Below are positions 5,736-6,082 of a stretch of 6,082 nucleotides of DNA, one piece after another. Below the pieces are notes generated by a model, which had not been told where the DNA came from, made no database searches, and saw only the letters and a list, made by a program, of their open reading frames with translations. The stretch is from Paludibacter sp. (GTDB taxonomy: Bacteria > Bacteroidota > Bacteroidia > Bacteroidales > Paludibacteraceae): contig JANJXE010000210.1 in NCBI GenBank assembly GCA_024709185.1, positions 1 through 6,082 on the forward strand, written 5' to 3'. A program made the translations under genes and the position numbers. Within the stretch, counting starts at the first letter, position 1. Every line of letters starts with the position of its first letter.

Positions 5736-5743
5736 TATCTTTG
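5736..5743 (+). promoter_or_regulatory. -7 box TATCTTTG of the DsrE-like gene
   Basis: TATCTTTG at 5736-5743 matches TAnnTTTG and lies 27 nt before the ATG at 5771. No TTG/TTTG occurs 19-21 bp upstream (the bases there are CCTG and neighbours), so the -33 element is poor. That fits a promoter needing an activator such as one bound at 5663-5684. The leader after it is almost pure A/T with no Shine-Dalgarno, as is usual for this phylum. Confidence 0.7.
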
Positions 5744-5770
5744 CCGTACAAAAATAAAAAAACAATAATT

Positions 5771-6082
5771 ATGAGTAACGCAACAGAACCCACCACTGCA
5801 CAACTGCTGGAACAGCTCGAAGCTTTGCAGAAAAGGGTAGTTCAATTGGAAAATGGTCGTAAGGATCAATTGTCGATAGCTGTCGTTTCGGGCGACCTCG
5901 ACAAGATCCTGGCAGCTTTTGTAATTGGTATTGCCGCGGCAGCCATGGACACACAGGTAAAATTATTTTTCTCGTTCTGGTCGCTTTCAGCTCTGCGTGA
6001 TGCACGCAAAAAAGTTGCAGGGAAAGATTTCATTTCGAAGATGTTTGGAATGATGCTGCCAAAAGGGACCGGTCAGCTGAAG
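5771..6082 (+). CDS. DsrE/DsrF/DrsH-like (DsrE2, COG2210) family protein, N-terminal 104 codons, 3' end beyond window
   Basis: Proteins of this family have a DsrE fold and are linked to sulfur (persulfide) transfer; their exact reaction is usually unproven. Residues 1-33 are polar and heptad-like (AQLLEQLEALQKRVVQLENG), probably a short coiled coil. The DsrE2 core begins at about 35: IAVVSGDLDKILAAFVIGIAAAAMDTQ, followed by FFSFWSLSALR and KMFGMMLPKG at about 91-100, which are the family's recognisable segments. The hydrophobic stretch near 48-60 is part of the fold and need not be a membrane helix. No cysteine appears in the visible part, so the sulfur-carrying residue, if present, must lie further on. 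The ATG at 5771 is the first in-frame start after the promoter. The gene is divergent from the DUF1599 operon and shares its regulatory region. Partners to the right cannot be seen. Confidence 0.85.
   Translation, partial: MSNATEPTTAQLLEQLEALQKRVVQLENGRKDQLSIAVVSGDLDKILAAFVIGIAAAAMDTQVKLFFSFWSLSALRDARKKVAGKDFISKMFGMMLPKGTGQLK

Overview
The window looks like chromosomal core-genome DNA from a member of the Bacteroidota, probably the Bacteroidales or a close relative. Three lines of sequence evidence support this. TAnnTTTG (-7) promoter boxes occur upstream of the transcription units, and one has a TTTG (-33) box exactly 19 bp away. The glutamyl-tRNA synthetase carries the insertion after KLSKR that I associate with Bacteroidota enzymes. 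The gene set (a DUF1599 protein, a DoxX/MauE-like BT_3928-family membrane protein, tpiA) is a neighbourhood I know from Bacteroides-type genomes. The species cannot be named from the sequence alone.

Layout, left to right. Positions 1-1211 hold the first 403 codons of gltX (minus strand), which runs off the left edge. Positions 1212-1397 are an AT-rich intergenic stretch with a candidate gltX promoter, a triple ATGATTAATG direct repeat next to the start codon, two DnaA-box-like 9-mers and a factor-independent terminator. Positions 1398-1586 carry two identical tRNA-Val(UAC) genes in tandem on the minus strand, with a near-ideal Bacteroidota promoter at 1626-1656. Positions 1694-5553 form a minus-strand cluster, in transcription order: DUF1599 gene, BT_3928-like membrane protein gene, tpiA, radA. 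Spacing is tight (4-nt overlap, 18 nt, 9 nt), so it is most likely one operon starting from a -7 box at 5582-5589. Positions 5554-5770 are a divergent regulatory region rich in inverted repeats, including a perfect TTTTGTGA-N6-TCACAAAA palindrome of Crp/Fnr type. Positions 5771-6082 begin a plus-strand DsrE2-like gene cut by the right edge.

Functionally this is mostly housekeeping: tRNA charging (GltX), valine tRNA supply, glycolysis (TpiA) and recombination repair (RadA). Two genes are less understood. The DUF1599 protein is visibly an internal tandem duplication. The BT_3928-like protein joins a MauE/DoxX-type membrane domain with a CGCFG motif to a thioredoxin-like tail that lacks CxxC. 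The DsrE-like gene points to sulfur or persulfide handling and may be under a Crp/Fnr-type regulator. I see no phage, insertion sequence, CRISPR array or defence system, and no clear evidence of a wholly new system. The most informative loci are the 5554-5770 regulatory region and the two poorly understood operon genes.
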